From Streptomyces alboflavus (GTDB lineage: Bacteria; Actinomycetota; Actinomycetes; Streptomycetales; Streptomycetaceae): DNA of 64,000 nucleotides. The position numbers and the translations under genes were made by a program. Shown here one piece after another: positions 8,449-15,314 of the stretch. The notes under the pieces are model-generated. The model worked only from the letters and a program-made list of their open reading frames with translations. It was not told the DNA's origin and searched no databases. Each line of letters opens with the position of its first letter. Position 1 is the stretch's first letter. The stretch is from contig NZ_JNXT01000042.1 in assembly GCF_000716675.1 (NCBI RefSeq), positions 8,570 through 72,569 on the forward strand. The letters run 5' to 3'.

Positions 8449-8913
8449 ATGCGCAAGACGGTCACCGGCATAGCCCTGGTCACGGCAGCCGCGCTGCTGA
8501 CGGGGTGCAGTGACGACGGCGAAGGTGGCGACGCGAAGGGCGGCAAGGGAGACAAGGGCTCACACTCCTCCGCGTCGAAGCACGAGACCAGCAAGTGGGG
8601 AGCGCCTCAGTCACATGAGGTGACCCTGGAGGTCAAGGGCAAGGGCCAGCCGTCGCTGGGTTGGATGGCGGACACCAATCACTTCGAGAATCGGGTCACC
8701 CTGCCCTGGACGAAGACGGTCAAGGTCACCCTGGAGGGGGCCGAGCTGAAGTCCGGCAGGCTGCTGGAGGTCTCCGCGCAGGGAGTTCCTGGCCCCGACG
8801 GGTTGAAGTACGTGTTCCCTCCTTGCGCCATCAAGGTCGACGGAAAGATCGTCGACAAGAGCGACGGCGGCGAGAAGAAGGTCGGCTGCGAGTACCGGCT
8901 GAAGGGCTCCTGA
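8449..8913 (+). CDS. Small secreted lipoprotein, unknown function
   Basis: A 154-aa protein. The ATG at 8449 is preferred over upstream in-frame starts because it gives a good lipoprotein signal: MRKT, a hydrophobic segment and the lipobox AALLTGC with cysteine near residue 19. It is followed by an Asp/Gly/Lys-rich linker. The mature part, about 110 residues, reads as beta-strand (EVTLEVKGKGQ, TKTVKVTLEG) and has two later cysteines that could form a disulfide. I do not recognise a family. It lies between direct repeats derived from the DUF397-like gene, so it may have moved together with the duplicated regulatory module. Confidence 0.65.
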   Translation: MRKTVTGIALVTAAALLTGCSDDGEGGDAKGGKGDKGSHSSASKHETSKWGAPQSHEVTLEVKGKGQPSLGWMADTNHFENRVTLPWTKTVKVTLEGAELKSGRLLEVSAQGVPGPDGLKYVFPPCAIKVDGKIVDKSDGGEKKVGCEYRLKGS

Positions 8914-8957
8914 GGAACTGCCGTCAGCGACATGATGGGGGGGCGGCCGCCGCGTCC

Positions 8958-9017
8958 GAACACGGGCCGATGTTCACTCACGCCGACTTGATCCGCAGGG
9001 CCGCACGCCAACCCTGA
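8958..9017 (+). pseudogene. Remnant of a DUF5753-type regulator
   Basis: In the frame ending with TGA at 9015-9017 the sequence reads E-H-G-P-M-F-T-H-A-D-L-I-R-R-A-A-R-Q-P. This lines up with both ends of the tail of the regulator at 1-342 (HGPEFTHAE ... LIHRVAREL), but the 25 or so residues between them are deleted. It lies 13 nt before the second DUF397-like gene, exactly where the regulator should be. The rest of the regulator is absent, so copy 2 of the module has lost it. Confidence 0.6.
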
Positions 9018-9030
9018 GGAGACGTACGCC

Positions 9031-9222
9031 ATGGCCGACATCACCTGGGAAGAGCCCTTCTGCGGCAAAGGAAACAACTGCTTCCGCATAGGCACCGACC
9101 CCGAAGGCAACGCCTACATCTCCGTCGTCGGCGCAGAGCACACGTACCTCACCGACAGCCGTGAGGCGCTCCGCGCCCTGATCCTGGACATCAAGGCCGG
9201 GATGGCCGACCACCTGCTCTGA
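9031..9222 (+). CDS. DUF397-like small protein, copy 2
   Basis: A 63-aa protein with an ATG start behind a GAGGAG site. It is a close paralogue of 358-549: same length, same WEEPFCG.GNNCFRIGTD core and the same DIKAG.ADHLL end. Its expected regulator partner immediately upstream is reduced to a remnant (8958-9017). The gene is therefore an orphan of the regulator pair, unless it works with the intact regulator at the left window edge or with another elsewhere. The last codons are part of the 22-nt direct repeat found at 8380-8401. Confidence 0.7.
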   Translation: MADITWEEPFCGKGNNCFRIGTDPEGNAYISVVGAEHTYLTDSREALRALILDIKAGMADHLL

Positions 9223-9297
9223 GGGACGCATCCGGACCTCGGGGCGTGGAGCGGCGGGCTGTCGTACGGTGGCCGTGGCGCCCCAGGAAGGACTCCG

Positions 9298-9657
9298 ATG
9301 GCCGCTCACCACACCGACCCCACCGAACCGATCATCCCTCGGCCTGAACGAACCCCTGCCGCACTCCGCGTCGCCCTCGCCCAGGTGGCCCCGCACCGGC
9401 TGGCGGACATGGGACGGCAGGAGGACGAGGCCATCGCGCTGGCGGCGCAGTCGAGGTCTCTCGGCCCGGTGCTCCAGTTCCTGGAGTCCTGGGTCGTGGC
9501 CGTCGAGATCGCACGCCTTCCCGGGGCCGCGGCCCGGCTGCGCGCCGCCGAGTACACAGCGCAGAACACCGACCGCGACGACCCGGCGTGGCGGGCTGCC
9601 ATGGACGAGATCCGCGCCCTCCACACCGCGGCCAGGGAGTCACTCACGCATGAGTAA
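9298..9657 (+). CDS. Small helical protein of the regulatory module, copy 2
   Basis: A 119-aa protein with an ATG start at 9298 after an AGGA site. It is a paralogue of 550-816 over its last 85 residues, with near identity through AAEYTAQNTDRDDPAW and the ARESL.HE end. It has about 30 additional N-terminal residues (Pro/Ala-rich, then a helix) that copy 1 lacks. The gap to the DUF397-like gene is 75 nt here but zero in copy 1, so copy 1 may have lost the 5' part of the gene by deletion. Predicted helical and cytoplasmic; no named family recognised. Confidence 0.65.
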   Translation: MAAHHTDPTEPIIPRPERTPAALRVALAQVAPHRLADMGRQEDEAIALAAQSRSLGPVLQFLESWVVAVEIARLPGAAARLRAAEYTAQNTDRDDPAWRAAMDEIRALHTAARESLTHE

Positions 9658-9920
9658 CTGACGTTGGGAGTACGACCCGGACGAAGAGCACGTCGTCGGG
9701 GGACGAGACGCCCGCTCCTCCCGTGCTCGTGGCTGAAGTCGAAAAGCGCGCCGACGAACTCGTACGCGCGGCAGCGGCGCTGCACCTGGACGGCACGGTG
9801 TTCCAAGGCGCGGGAGACGGCGTGCAGACGGCACTGGTCCCTGGCGGGATGTTCCTCCACCTGACCGTCGCCCGGCACGAATGCGTGTACATCCTGCAGG
9901 TCAGCGCCTGGCCGACCTGA
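9650..9920 (+). pseudogene. Decayed fourth gene of the regulatory module, copy 2 (stop and frameshift)
   Basis: An ATG at 9650 overlaps the previous gene but meets TGA after three codons, as in copy 1. The frame then reads W-E-Y-D-P-D-E-E-H-V-V-G-G. At about 9703 one extra base, compared with copy 1, shifts the frame. After that the frame reads E-T-P-A-P-P-V-L-V-A-E-V-E-K-R, then an ALHLDGTVFQGAGDG segment and on to VYILQVSAWPT. Re-joined, it would encode a protein of about 90 residues. A start at a later GTG or ATG would give a 60-80-aa C-terminal piece. Probably a pseudogene; the shared early TGA suggests that decay, or a different real start, predates the duplication. Confidence 0.5.
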
Positions 9921-9993
9921 CCCTTCCATTCGAAGGAGATACGCTGAAACCGTCACCGAACGATCCCCGTCAGACCCACCAAGGTGGCTCACC

Positions 9994-10602
9994 GTGACCG
10001 AACAGCACATCACTCGTAACCTTCCCCATCTGCTCGCGCTGGCCAAGAGCGTCGAAGAGCACGTGGAAGGAACAGACGTCAATATCGTCGACGGCGTCGT
10101 GATGATGTCCCCTGTCACTCCCGCCCACTACCGCACCCAGCAGCAGATCGACCGCCAGCTCAGGGATCAGGCCGGCGATGCGGTCCTTGGGGAGATCGAA
10201 TTCGCACACCCCGAGTGGGAGCGGACCCGCAGCCCCGACGTCCTGGTGTGGCATGGCGACGAGGAGGACGAAGCCCCCTACGATGCGGAAGCCATCGACC
10301 TGGCCGTGGAGATCGTCTCTCCGTCCTCCGTGGAGAACGACTACGTGATCAAGCCCCACGCTTACGCCGTCGCGGGTATCGCCGCGTGCCTCGTCCTGGA
10401 CCCGTACACACAGTCGTGGACGCTTTTCACGGACCCCGCTCCCCGCGGCTACCGGGAACGCGCCACCGGCCCTTACGGGAAGGCGCTCGCCATCGAGGTC
10501 GGCGAGCGCAACCTGAGCGTGGACACAGCGCCCCTGCCCATCGCCAAGGAGTGGCAACTGCGGGATGCCTGGCCCGCGCACCGCACCTCCTCCGGCGGCT
10601 GA
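9994..10602 (+). CDS. Uma2 family (DUF820) nuclease-fold protein
   Basis: A 202-aa protein with a GTG start. It has the hallmarks of the Uma2/DUF820 family, a PD-(D/E)XK-type fold: a substrate-approach motif ending RSPDVLVW, then DLAVEIVSPSS, a conserved lysine-containing stretch (DYVIKPHAYA) and GI.ACLVLDP. The D, E-x-V and K residues fit the family's putative catalytic set. These proteins are very abundant in Streptomyces and cyanobacteria, and their cellular role is unresolved (restriction, mobile DNA or regulatory roles have been proposed). It stands alone in a 73-225 nt spaced context, without an obvious partner. Confidence 0.85.
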   Translation: MTEQHITRNLPHLLALAKSVEEHVEGTDVNIVDGVVMMSPVTPAHYRTQQQIDRQLRDQAGDAVLGEIEFAHPEWERTRSPDVLVWHGDEEDEAPYDAEAIDLAVEIVSPSSVENDYVIKPHAYAVAGIAACLVLDPYTQSWTLFTDPAPRGYRERATGPYGKALAIEVGERNLSVDTAPLPIAKEWQLRDAWPAHRTSSGG

Positions 10603-10828
10603 GCCCGCGGGTCGTCGACTGCTTTCCAACCTGCTCCGTGCCGGAAGCCGACCTGTGGTCGCACACCCCCAGATGGCGTCGTCCGCACCTCAAATGCCGT
10701 GCCCAGAACCGGCATTCGCTGGGATCTTGCCCGTCCCGAACGTAGTCTCATGACCAGACATCTGCGCCTGCGCAGGACCTGGTCCGAGTCCGGCCGGGAT
10801 CCTGCCGACGATCTTCGAGGAGTCCCCC

Positions 10829-11623
10829 ATGGGCGAGCCCAAAGTCGACCACTCCGGACTGCCGTCGGCCGATGACGGGGAGGTGAGCAGCGCGCGGTTC
10901 TGGAACGCGGCCCAGGGCGGGAAGGACAACTACGAGCGGGACCGGCAGGCAGTCGAGGCGGTGGAGAAGCTCGCGCCCGGCATCACCGCCGACGCCCGTT
11001 CCGCCCGGCAGTTCCTGCGCAGGACCGTCGGCTGGGCGGCGGCCGAGGCGGGCGTGACGCAGTTCCTGGACCTCGGAGCCGGGCTTCCACTGGCGCCGGA
11101 CATCCACCACATAGTAAGCCGCCACCAGCCTGACGCCCGCGTGCTGTACGTCGACAACGACCCCGTCGTCCTGGCCCACCAAGGTGCGTACCAGGACCCG
11201 CCCTTGAGCACATACATCGACGCCGACATGCGCGACACCGACACCGTCCTGGCCCACGCCGCCGACCGCTTCGACCTCACCAAGCCCGTGATGCTGACCT
11301 TCAGCAGCGTTCTGGGGCACTTCTCGGACGAGGAGGCGCAGTCGCTCATCGGCCGCCTCCTCGAACCGCTCGCCCCCGGCAGTTGCCTCATGCTCAGCCA
11401 CGACATCCCCACGCCCTCGATCATCGTGGCGTGCGAGGTCTACTCCGCCGCGCCCGGGGCGCTGCCCTACCAGCCGCGCACCATCGAGCAGTTGCTGGCG
11501 TTCTTCGAGGGGATGGACCTCGTCGAGCCCGGCCTCGTGCCGCTCTTCGAGTGGCAGCCGGACGAGGCTACGGAGGTCACTGAGGTGATGGGGTACGGCG
11601 CTGTGGGGCGTACGCGGGGTTGA
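10829..11623 (+). CDS. SAM-dependent methyltransferase, DUF574/Methyltransf_19 type
   Basis: A 264-aa protein. It shows the family pattern common in Streptomyces: an N-terminal SSARFWNAAQGGKDNYERD region, the glycine-rich SAM loop FLDLGAGLP, an acidic second strand (VLYVDNDP) and later GSCLMLSHD. The C-terminal part has FFEGMDLVEPGLVPL.EWQP, also typical. Members often lie next to XRE-DUF397 pairs or specialised-metabolite genes; the substrate is unknown. The ATG start follows a CGAGGAG site. It converges with the OmpA-domain gene, with 84 nt between the stops. Confidence 0.85.
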   Translation: MGEPKVDHSGLPSADDGEVSSARFWNAAQGGKDNYERDRQAVEAVEKLAPGITADARSARQFLRRTVGWAAAEAGVTQFLDLGAGLPLAPDIHHIVSRHQPDARVLYVDNDPVVLAHQGAYQDPPLSTYIDADMRDTDTVLAHAADRFDLTKPVMLTFSSVLGHFSDEEAQSLIGRLLEPLAPGSCLMLSHDIPTPSIIVACEVYSAAPGALPYQPRTIEQLLAFFEGMDLVEPGLVPLFEWQPDEATEVTEVMGYGAVGRTRG

Positions 11624-11707
11624 GTGGGCCTGGGGGGCGGGTGCGAGTGCGACAGGGGCGCGGGCGGCGGGGTGCAGGCCGCCTGATCCCCGTCCTCAGT
11701 CTCGCTC

Positions 11708-12364
11708 TCAGCCTCCGCCTGCCGCCGTGGGGCCGCCGCCGCCCGATGCACCCCTCGGGAACGACACCTCCACCCGCCGGTTCTTCTTGCGCCCCTCCTC
11801 CGACCCGTTGTCCGCGATCGGATAGTCCTCGCTGTAGCCGCGCACGGCGTACGTGACCTCCGGGCCCAGGTGGGTCGCCAGCTCGTCGTGGACCGCCTCG
11901 GCACGGTCCTTGGAGAGCTTCTTGCCGTGGCCGTACGAGCCGAGGTTGTCCGTGAAGCCGAAGACGCGCACGTCCGTCGCCTTCTGGGCCTTGGCCTCCT
12001 CGGCGATCGCCTTGATGCGGGCCGCCGCCTCCGGGTTCAGCTTGGAGCTGTCCTTGGGGAAGAGGACCTCGGCCTGGAGGGCGAACTTCACGTCCGTGTT
12101 GGTGTCCTCGCGGCGCTCCTCCCCGCCCATGTCCTCCACGACGGACTTGATGTCGAGGACTTTGGCGGGGGCGAGGGTGGCGCCGTCGGCGAGCTTCAGG
12201 CCGGGGCTGTTGGGGTCGAGCTTGGGGGGTGGGGAGGTGGTGGTGCTGCCGGGGGGTGCGCTGGGGTCGTCGTCGTCCGCCCAGGCGAGGGGGGCGGGGG
12301 CGAGGAGGAGGAAGGCGGTGAGGGTGGTGGCTGTGGCGGTTGCCAGGGATCGGGAGCGGGTCAT
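11708..12364 (-). CDS. Secreted OmpA-domain protein of the pilin cluster
   Basis: A 218-aa protein with an N-terminal signal peptide (basic start, hydrophobic stretch, cleavage after LAWA). A Pro/Ser/Thr linker follows, then a domain of about 130 residues with the OmpA peptidoglycan-binding pattern: LFPKDSSKLNPEA, VRVFGFTDNLGS, KDRAEAVHDEL and a C-terminal NRRVEVSF. In Gram-positive bacteria such domains tether proteins to peptidoglycan. It starts 2 nt after the lipoprotein gene upstream, and both follow the TadG-like and pilin genes, so it may anchor or guide the pilus through the wall. The last residues are a Gly-rich tail. Confidence 0.8.
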   Translation of the reverse strand: MTRSRSLATATATTLTAFLLLAPAPLAWADDDDPSAPPGSTTTSPPPKLDPNSPGLKLADGATLAPAKVLDIKSVVEDMGGEERREDTNTDVKFALQAEVLFPKDSSKLNPEAAARIKAIAEEAKAQKATDVRVFGFTDNLGSYGHGKKLSKDRAEAVHDELATHLGPEVTYAVRGYSEDYPIADNGSEEGRKKNRRVEVSFPRGASGGGGPTAAGGG

Positions 12365-12366
12365 GG

Positions 12367-12966
12367 TTACTCGCCCTCGGAGATTTCGATGCTTGCGGGA
12401 GGCATCGCCCCCACCTGGAAGTTGACCTTGGTCGTCCCCTCGGGTGGCGAGGGGAACTGGGCGAACCAGTCCACCGTCTCACCCGAGTCGACGCCGCCCT
12501 CGAACTTGGTGCAGAGGCATCGGCCGCTGGTGTCGCGCAGCACGAGGTACTTCTTCTTGCCCTTGCTGTCCACGAGGCTCGCCCCCGCGACAGACCCGCC
12601 GTTACCCTGCAACTCCCGCTCGTCACCACGCCATTGGCCGCCCGACCAGAGACCTCCGGAGGTATTGGTCACCTTGCCGGAGACGGTGACAAAGCCGCCC
12701 TCGTCCCGTTTCGCCGAATCGATGACGAGGGTGACCCCACTGCCCTTGGACTCAGCCAGAGGCTGGTCCTCAGCGGACTCCTTCGGCTGCTCGTCCTTTC
12801 CGTCGCCGCTGTCACCCGCCGGAGCCGAAGAGCTGCCCTTGTCCGACTTCGAGTCGTCGTCCCCGCCATCACCGCCACCGCAACCGGCCACCGCGAGGAC
12901 CAGCCCAGTCGTGATCGCCACCGCGGTCGTTGCCTTGCGGGTCTTCGTGGTGCGCCGAAGCTTCAT
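12367..12966 (-). CDS. Lipoprotein of the pilin/OmpA cluster
   Basis: A 199-aa protein with a lipoprotein signal ending LVLAVAGC (cysteine near residue 29) and then a strongly acidic Ser/Gly/Asp linker to about residue 70. The remaining 125 residues are beta-rich (GVTLVIDSAKRDEGG.VTVSGKVTNTSG) and contain a C-L-C motif. The domain resembles stalk or sensing domains found with OmpA-type proteins, but I do not recognise a named family. It is the third gene of a tight - strand cluster: pilin, TadG-like, this gene, OmpA-domain protein. Likely anchored at the outer membrane face and working with the OmpA protein. Confidence 0.65.
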   Translation of the reverse strand: MKLRRTTKTRKATTAVAITTGLVLAVAGCGGGDGGDDDSKSDKGSSSAPAGDSGDGKDEQPKESAEDQPLAESKGSGVTLVIDSAKRDEGGFVTVSGKVTNTSGGLWSGGQWRGDERELQGNGGSVAGASLVDSKGKKKYLVLRDTSGRCLCTKFEGGVDSGETVDWFAQFPSPPEGTTKVNFQVGAMPPASIEISEGE

Positions 12967-12998
12967 CTCAACGGCTTCCTTTTCTCGTTGCTCGCTTG

Positions 12999-13619
12999 TC
13001 AGTCGGCCAGGTGCACGGCGAACAGGTCGGATGCGTCGGGGAGGTCGTCCGGGTCGAAGTCGTCCGGGTCGATCTCAATGGGCTCATCATCACCGTCGCA
13101 GATGAACTCCACGGCCTTCTCCGGATCAGCTGACTCGGCGAGGTCACAGCGTGGCTTGATGACAGCGGTCGCCTCGGCCTTGGCGTGCATCGTCTCCGTG
13201 CCCGGGATGATCGAGTCCCCCACTGTGTAGTTCGTGGTTGCCCGGACCCAGAAGCCCGGGTAGCCGTTCACCTCGTCCGGCATGAAGCCAGTGACCTTGG
13301 AGTCGTTCTCGGCCGCCAGCGCGTCAGCCGCGCTTTCAGCCTCCCCCTGCGGAATGGCTATGGTGCCATCCAGCCACTCCAGCCATTCATCGCCCTCACC
13401 GGCCTCGATCGCCGTGCCCAACCCATCGATGAGCTCGTCCCGGGCTGCCTGCGCCGCCGCCAACGCTGCTGCGTCCGCAGCCGATTGGGCTCCGTTCCGC
13501 GCCGAGGCCCCCTGCGCGAACGCGAAGAACGCCAGCGAGACGAAGAGCAGAATTCCGGTCAGCCAGATGTACAGAGGCAGCGTCGAACCCTGATCGTCCC
13601 TCAGTCTGCTGAGCGTCAG
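12999..13619 (-). CDS. TadG-like pilus assembly protein (probable CTG start)
   Basis: About 206 aa. A short basic N-terminus (SRLRDDQGS) precedes one hydrophobic segment (LYIWLTGILLFVSLAFFAFAQG) and an Ala-rich helix with SAADAAALAAAQAARDEL, the pattern of TadG/TadE-type proteins that handle pseudopilins. The last 30 residues are very acidic (many D-D-x-D steps). No ATG or GTG lies at the right place: the frame upstream only has Arg codons from the pilin gene. A CTG at 13619 overlaps the pilin stop as CTGA, mirroring the usual ATGA coupling, so I take it as the start. Residue +5 is not Glu, so it may not be a processed pilin. Confidence 0.65.
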   Translation of the reverse strand: MTLSRLRDDQGSTLPLYIWLTGILLFVSLAFFAFAQGASARNGAQSAADAAALAAAQAARDELIDGLGTAIEAGEGDEWLEWLDGTIAIPQGEAESAADALAAENDSKVTGFMPDEVNGYPGFWVRATTNYTVGDSIIPGTETMHAKAEATAVIKPRCDLAESADPEKAVEFICDGDDEPIEIDPDDFDPDDLPDASDLFAVHLAD

Positions 13620-13891
13620 CCGATGACGTCGCCGACCGCGTCGCCGATGGCTTCTGAGATCTTGTTGTCCAGCGCCAACCCATCGATCAGCGTGTAGATC
13701 CCCGCGATCAGGATCATCAGACCCGCGTACTCGACGAACCCAGCGCCGCGGTCCCTGTCCCTGCCTCGCATCCGGTCGCCCAGTGCCACCGTCCACTTCA
13801 CCCACGCCCCAAGTACGTAATCCTTCAGCACGACGGACGACCTTTCTCTCCCACCCGATACCGCGACCTTCACCGACGCCGCTGTTGTCAT
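13616..13891 (-). CDS. Flp-type pilin subunit
   Basis: A 91-aa protein from the ATG at 13891; a later ATG (residue 41) is also possible. It carries a class III prepilin signal: a charged leader ending RDRG, then A-G-F-V-E-Y with Glu at +5 and Tyr at +6, followed by a hydrophobic helix (AGLMILIAGIYTLIDGL). After cleavage the mature subunit would be about 43 residues, typical of Flp major pilins. Cleavage needs a TadV-type prepilin peptidase, which is not in this window. It is the first gene of the small cluster and is separated from the other tad genes by a gene on the opposite strand. Confidence 0.75.
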   Translation of the reverse strand: MTTAASVKVAVSGGRERSSVVLKDYVLGAWVKWTVALGDRMRGRDRDRGAGFVEYAGLMILIAGIYTLIDGLALDNKISEAIGDAVGDVIG

Positions 13892-14291
13892 GGGGCAACG
13901 TACGCGACAACACGTATCTCGGCAGCAACTCTGCGCGACCAATGCGGCTCCAGGCACGCCTGATACGCAAGTTGGCGAGTTCCCTTCCCTCTCGGGGTGA
14001 TCACCATGCACCCCGAGGAGCGGATGTGCACCGTCACCACAACGCACCCCCTCCGGTGAACTCGGCCGTTCCGGGCATCGTTTGGCTCACTCAGCCGACT
14101 CTGGCACATCCCTTCGCAGCCGCAGAGGGCTTTCCCTCACTTTGTACGGGAGCAGCCGCCTTGTCGCGGCCCGGTGTCCTCGGGGCCATCTCCACGTCAC
14201 CCACCGGCATGTGAGGCGGAGCGCGACTGCGGGGCCGCCCCGAGAGGTCAATACAGTGGGCACGGCTCAGGACGACTGCGGGAGGGGCGCG
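13892..14291. other. Divergent intergenic region between pilin and GNAT genes
   Basis: A 400-nt region that should carry the promoters of the pilin cluster (-) and the acetyltransferase fusion gene (+). Its one clear structure is a 9-bp inverted repeat at 13991-14017. I see no credible protein here: in-frame upstream extensions of either gene lack ribosome sites and conserved composition. Confidence 0.4.
13991..14017. repeat. Inverted repeat in divergent promoter region
   Basis: CTCGGGGTG at 13991-13999 is the exact reverse complement of CACCCCGAG at 14009-14017, with 9 nt between them. The arm spacing fits an operator for a dimeric regulator better than a tight terminator hairpin, and it lies about 100 nt upstream of the pilin start. 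A role is inferred only. Confidence 0.4.
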
Positions 14292-15314
14292 GTGATCTGG
14301 TGGCGGCCGGTGGCCGAGGAGAACTTCGGGCTGCTGTCGGTGTGGCTCGCGCAGCCGCACGTCGCGCGGTGGTGGCCTCACGACACGTCCGACGAGGGAA
14401 TCGCGCGGGACTTCGGCCCTGCGGCACGCGGCGCGGAACCGTCCGAGGACCTGCTGGTCATGCGGGACGGGATACCGATCGGCCTGGTCCGGCGGCGCCG
14501 GCTCGCCGATCACCCGAGGCATGCGGCGGAGCTGGAAGGGCAGGTCGACGTACCCGACGGGGCAGTGACCCTCGACTACCTGATCGGCGACCCCGCGCAC
14601 ATCGGGCAGGGCCTCGGCCCACTCGTCATCCGGGAGATCGTGGCGCAGACCTGGACCGCCCACAGGGACGCCCCCGCCGTCTTCGTCCCCGTCCCGGCGG
14701 CCAACCGCGCGGCCTGGCGGGCCCTGGAGAAGGCCGGGCTGCACCGCGTCGGCAGCACCGGCCCGGCCCCGGACGGCCCAGCGTCTTACATCTACCGCGT
14801 GGACCAGCCGAGGGAGGTGCAGGCAACGCCCGGTGAGTCGACGGTGAACCATGCCGCGTCAGCGGCCGGTGGCGGGGAGGACGACGACCCCGCCGGAGAT
14901 CACGACCGCCCCGCCCACCGGTGGCAAGCCGTCGTCTTCTGGGCCGGTCTGCCTCTGGCGTTGTTGTGGTGGGGGTGGGCGGCCTGGACCACCGACGGGT
15001 ACGACGGTGAATCCTGCGGCGAGGTCGGTGACTTCGCCGACCGCTGTACCGGAGCGCTTGGCTACGGCGAGACATGGGGAGGGCGCTACCTGCTCTTCGC
15101 GGCCGTGCTCGGCATGGTGCTTCTCGTGCTCCCGCGCGGCGGCGGATTCGCCGCAGCCGCACGCAAGCCGGTGTTCGCCCTGGCGACGGTCTGCCTGCTC
15201 GCCAGCGTGGTGACGAACGCCAACGCAATGCGCTACCACAGCAAAGGCAACGAACTGAACAATCCCGCCCTGCGGGCACCTCACGCCACCGCCGCCGGCC
15301 CTCTGGGTCCCTAG
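14292..15314 (+). CDS. GNAT acetyltransferase (AAC(6')-like) fused to a membrane domain
   Basis: A 340-aa protein. The GTG at 14292 follows a GGGAGGGG ribosome site; a GTG 36 nt upstream is also in frame. Residues 1-175 match aminoglycoside 6'-N-acetyltransferase-like GNAT proteins: W.RPVAEE.F.LL..WL..PHVARWW, then GAVTLDYLIGDP, IGQGLGP (acetyl-CoA loop) and NRAAWRALEKAGL. A charged linker follows, then three hydrophobic segments near residues 218-238, 270-285 and 293-310. The membrane part is unusual for this enzyme family. Its substrate is unknown; drug resistance cannot be claimed from sequence alone. Its stop overlaps that of the convergent tadC gene by 3 nt. Confidence 0.75.
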   Translation: MIWWRPVAEENFGLLSVWLAQPHVARWWPHDTSDEGIARDFGPAARGAEPSEDLLVMRDGIPIGLVRRRRLADHPRHAAELEGQVDVPDGAVTLDYLIGDPAHIGQGLGPLVIREIVAQTWTAHRDAPAVFVPVPAANRAAWRALEKAGLHRVGSTGPAPDGPASYIYRVDQPREVQATPGESTVNHAASAAGGGEDDDPAGDHDRPAHRWQAVVFWAGLPLALLWWGWAAWTTDGYDGESCGEVGDFADRCTGALGYGETWGGRYLLFAAVLGMVLLVLPRGGGFAAAARKPVFALATVCLLASVVTNANAMRYHSKGNELNNPALRAPHATAAGPLGP

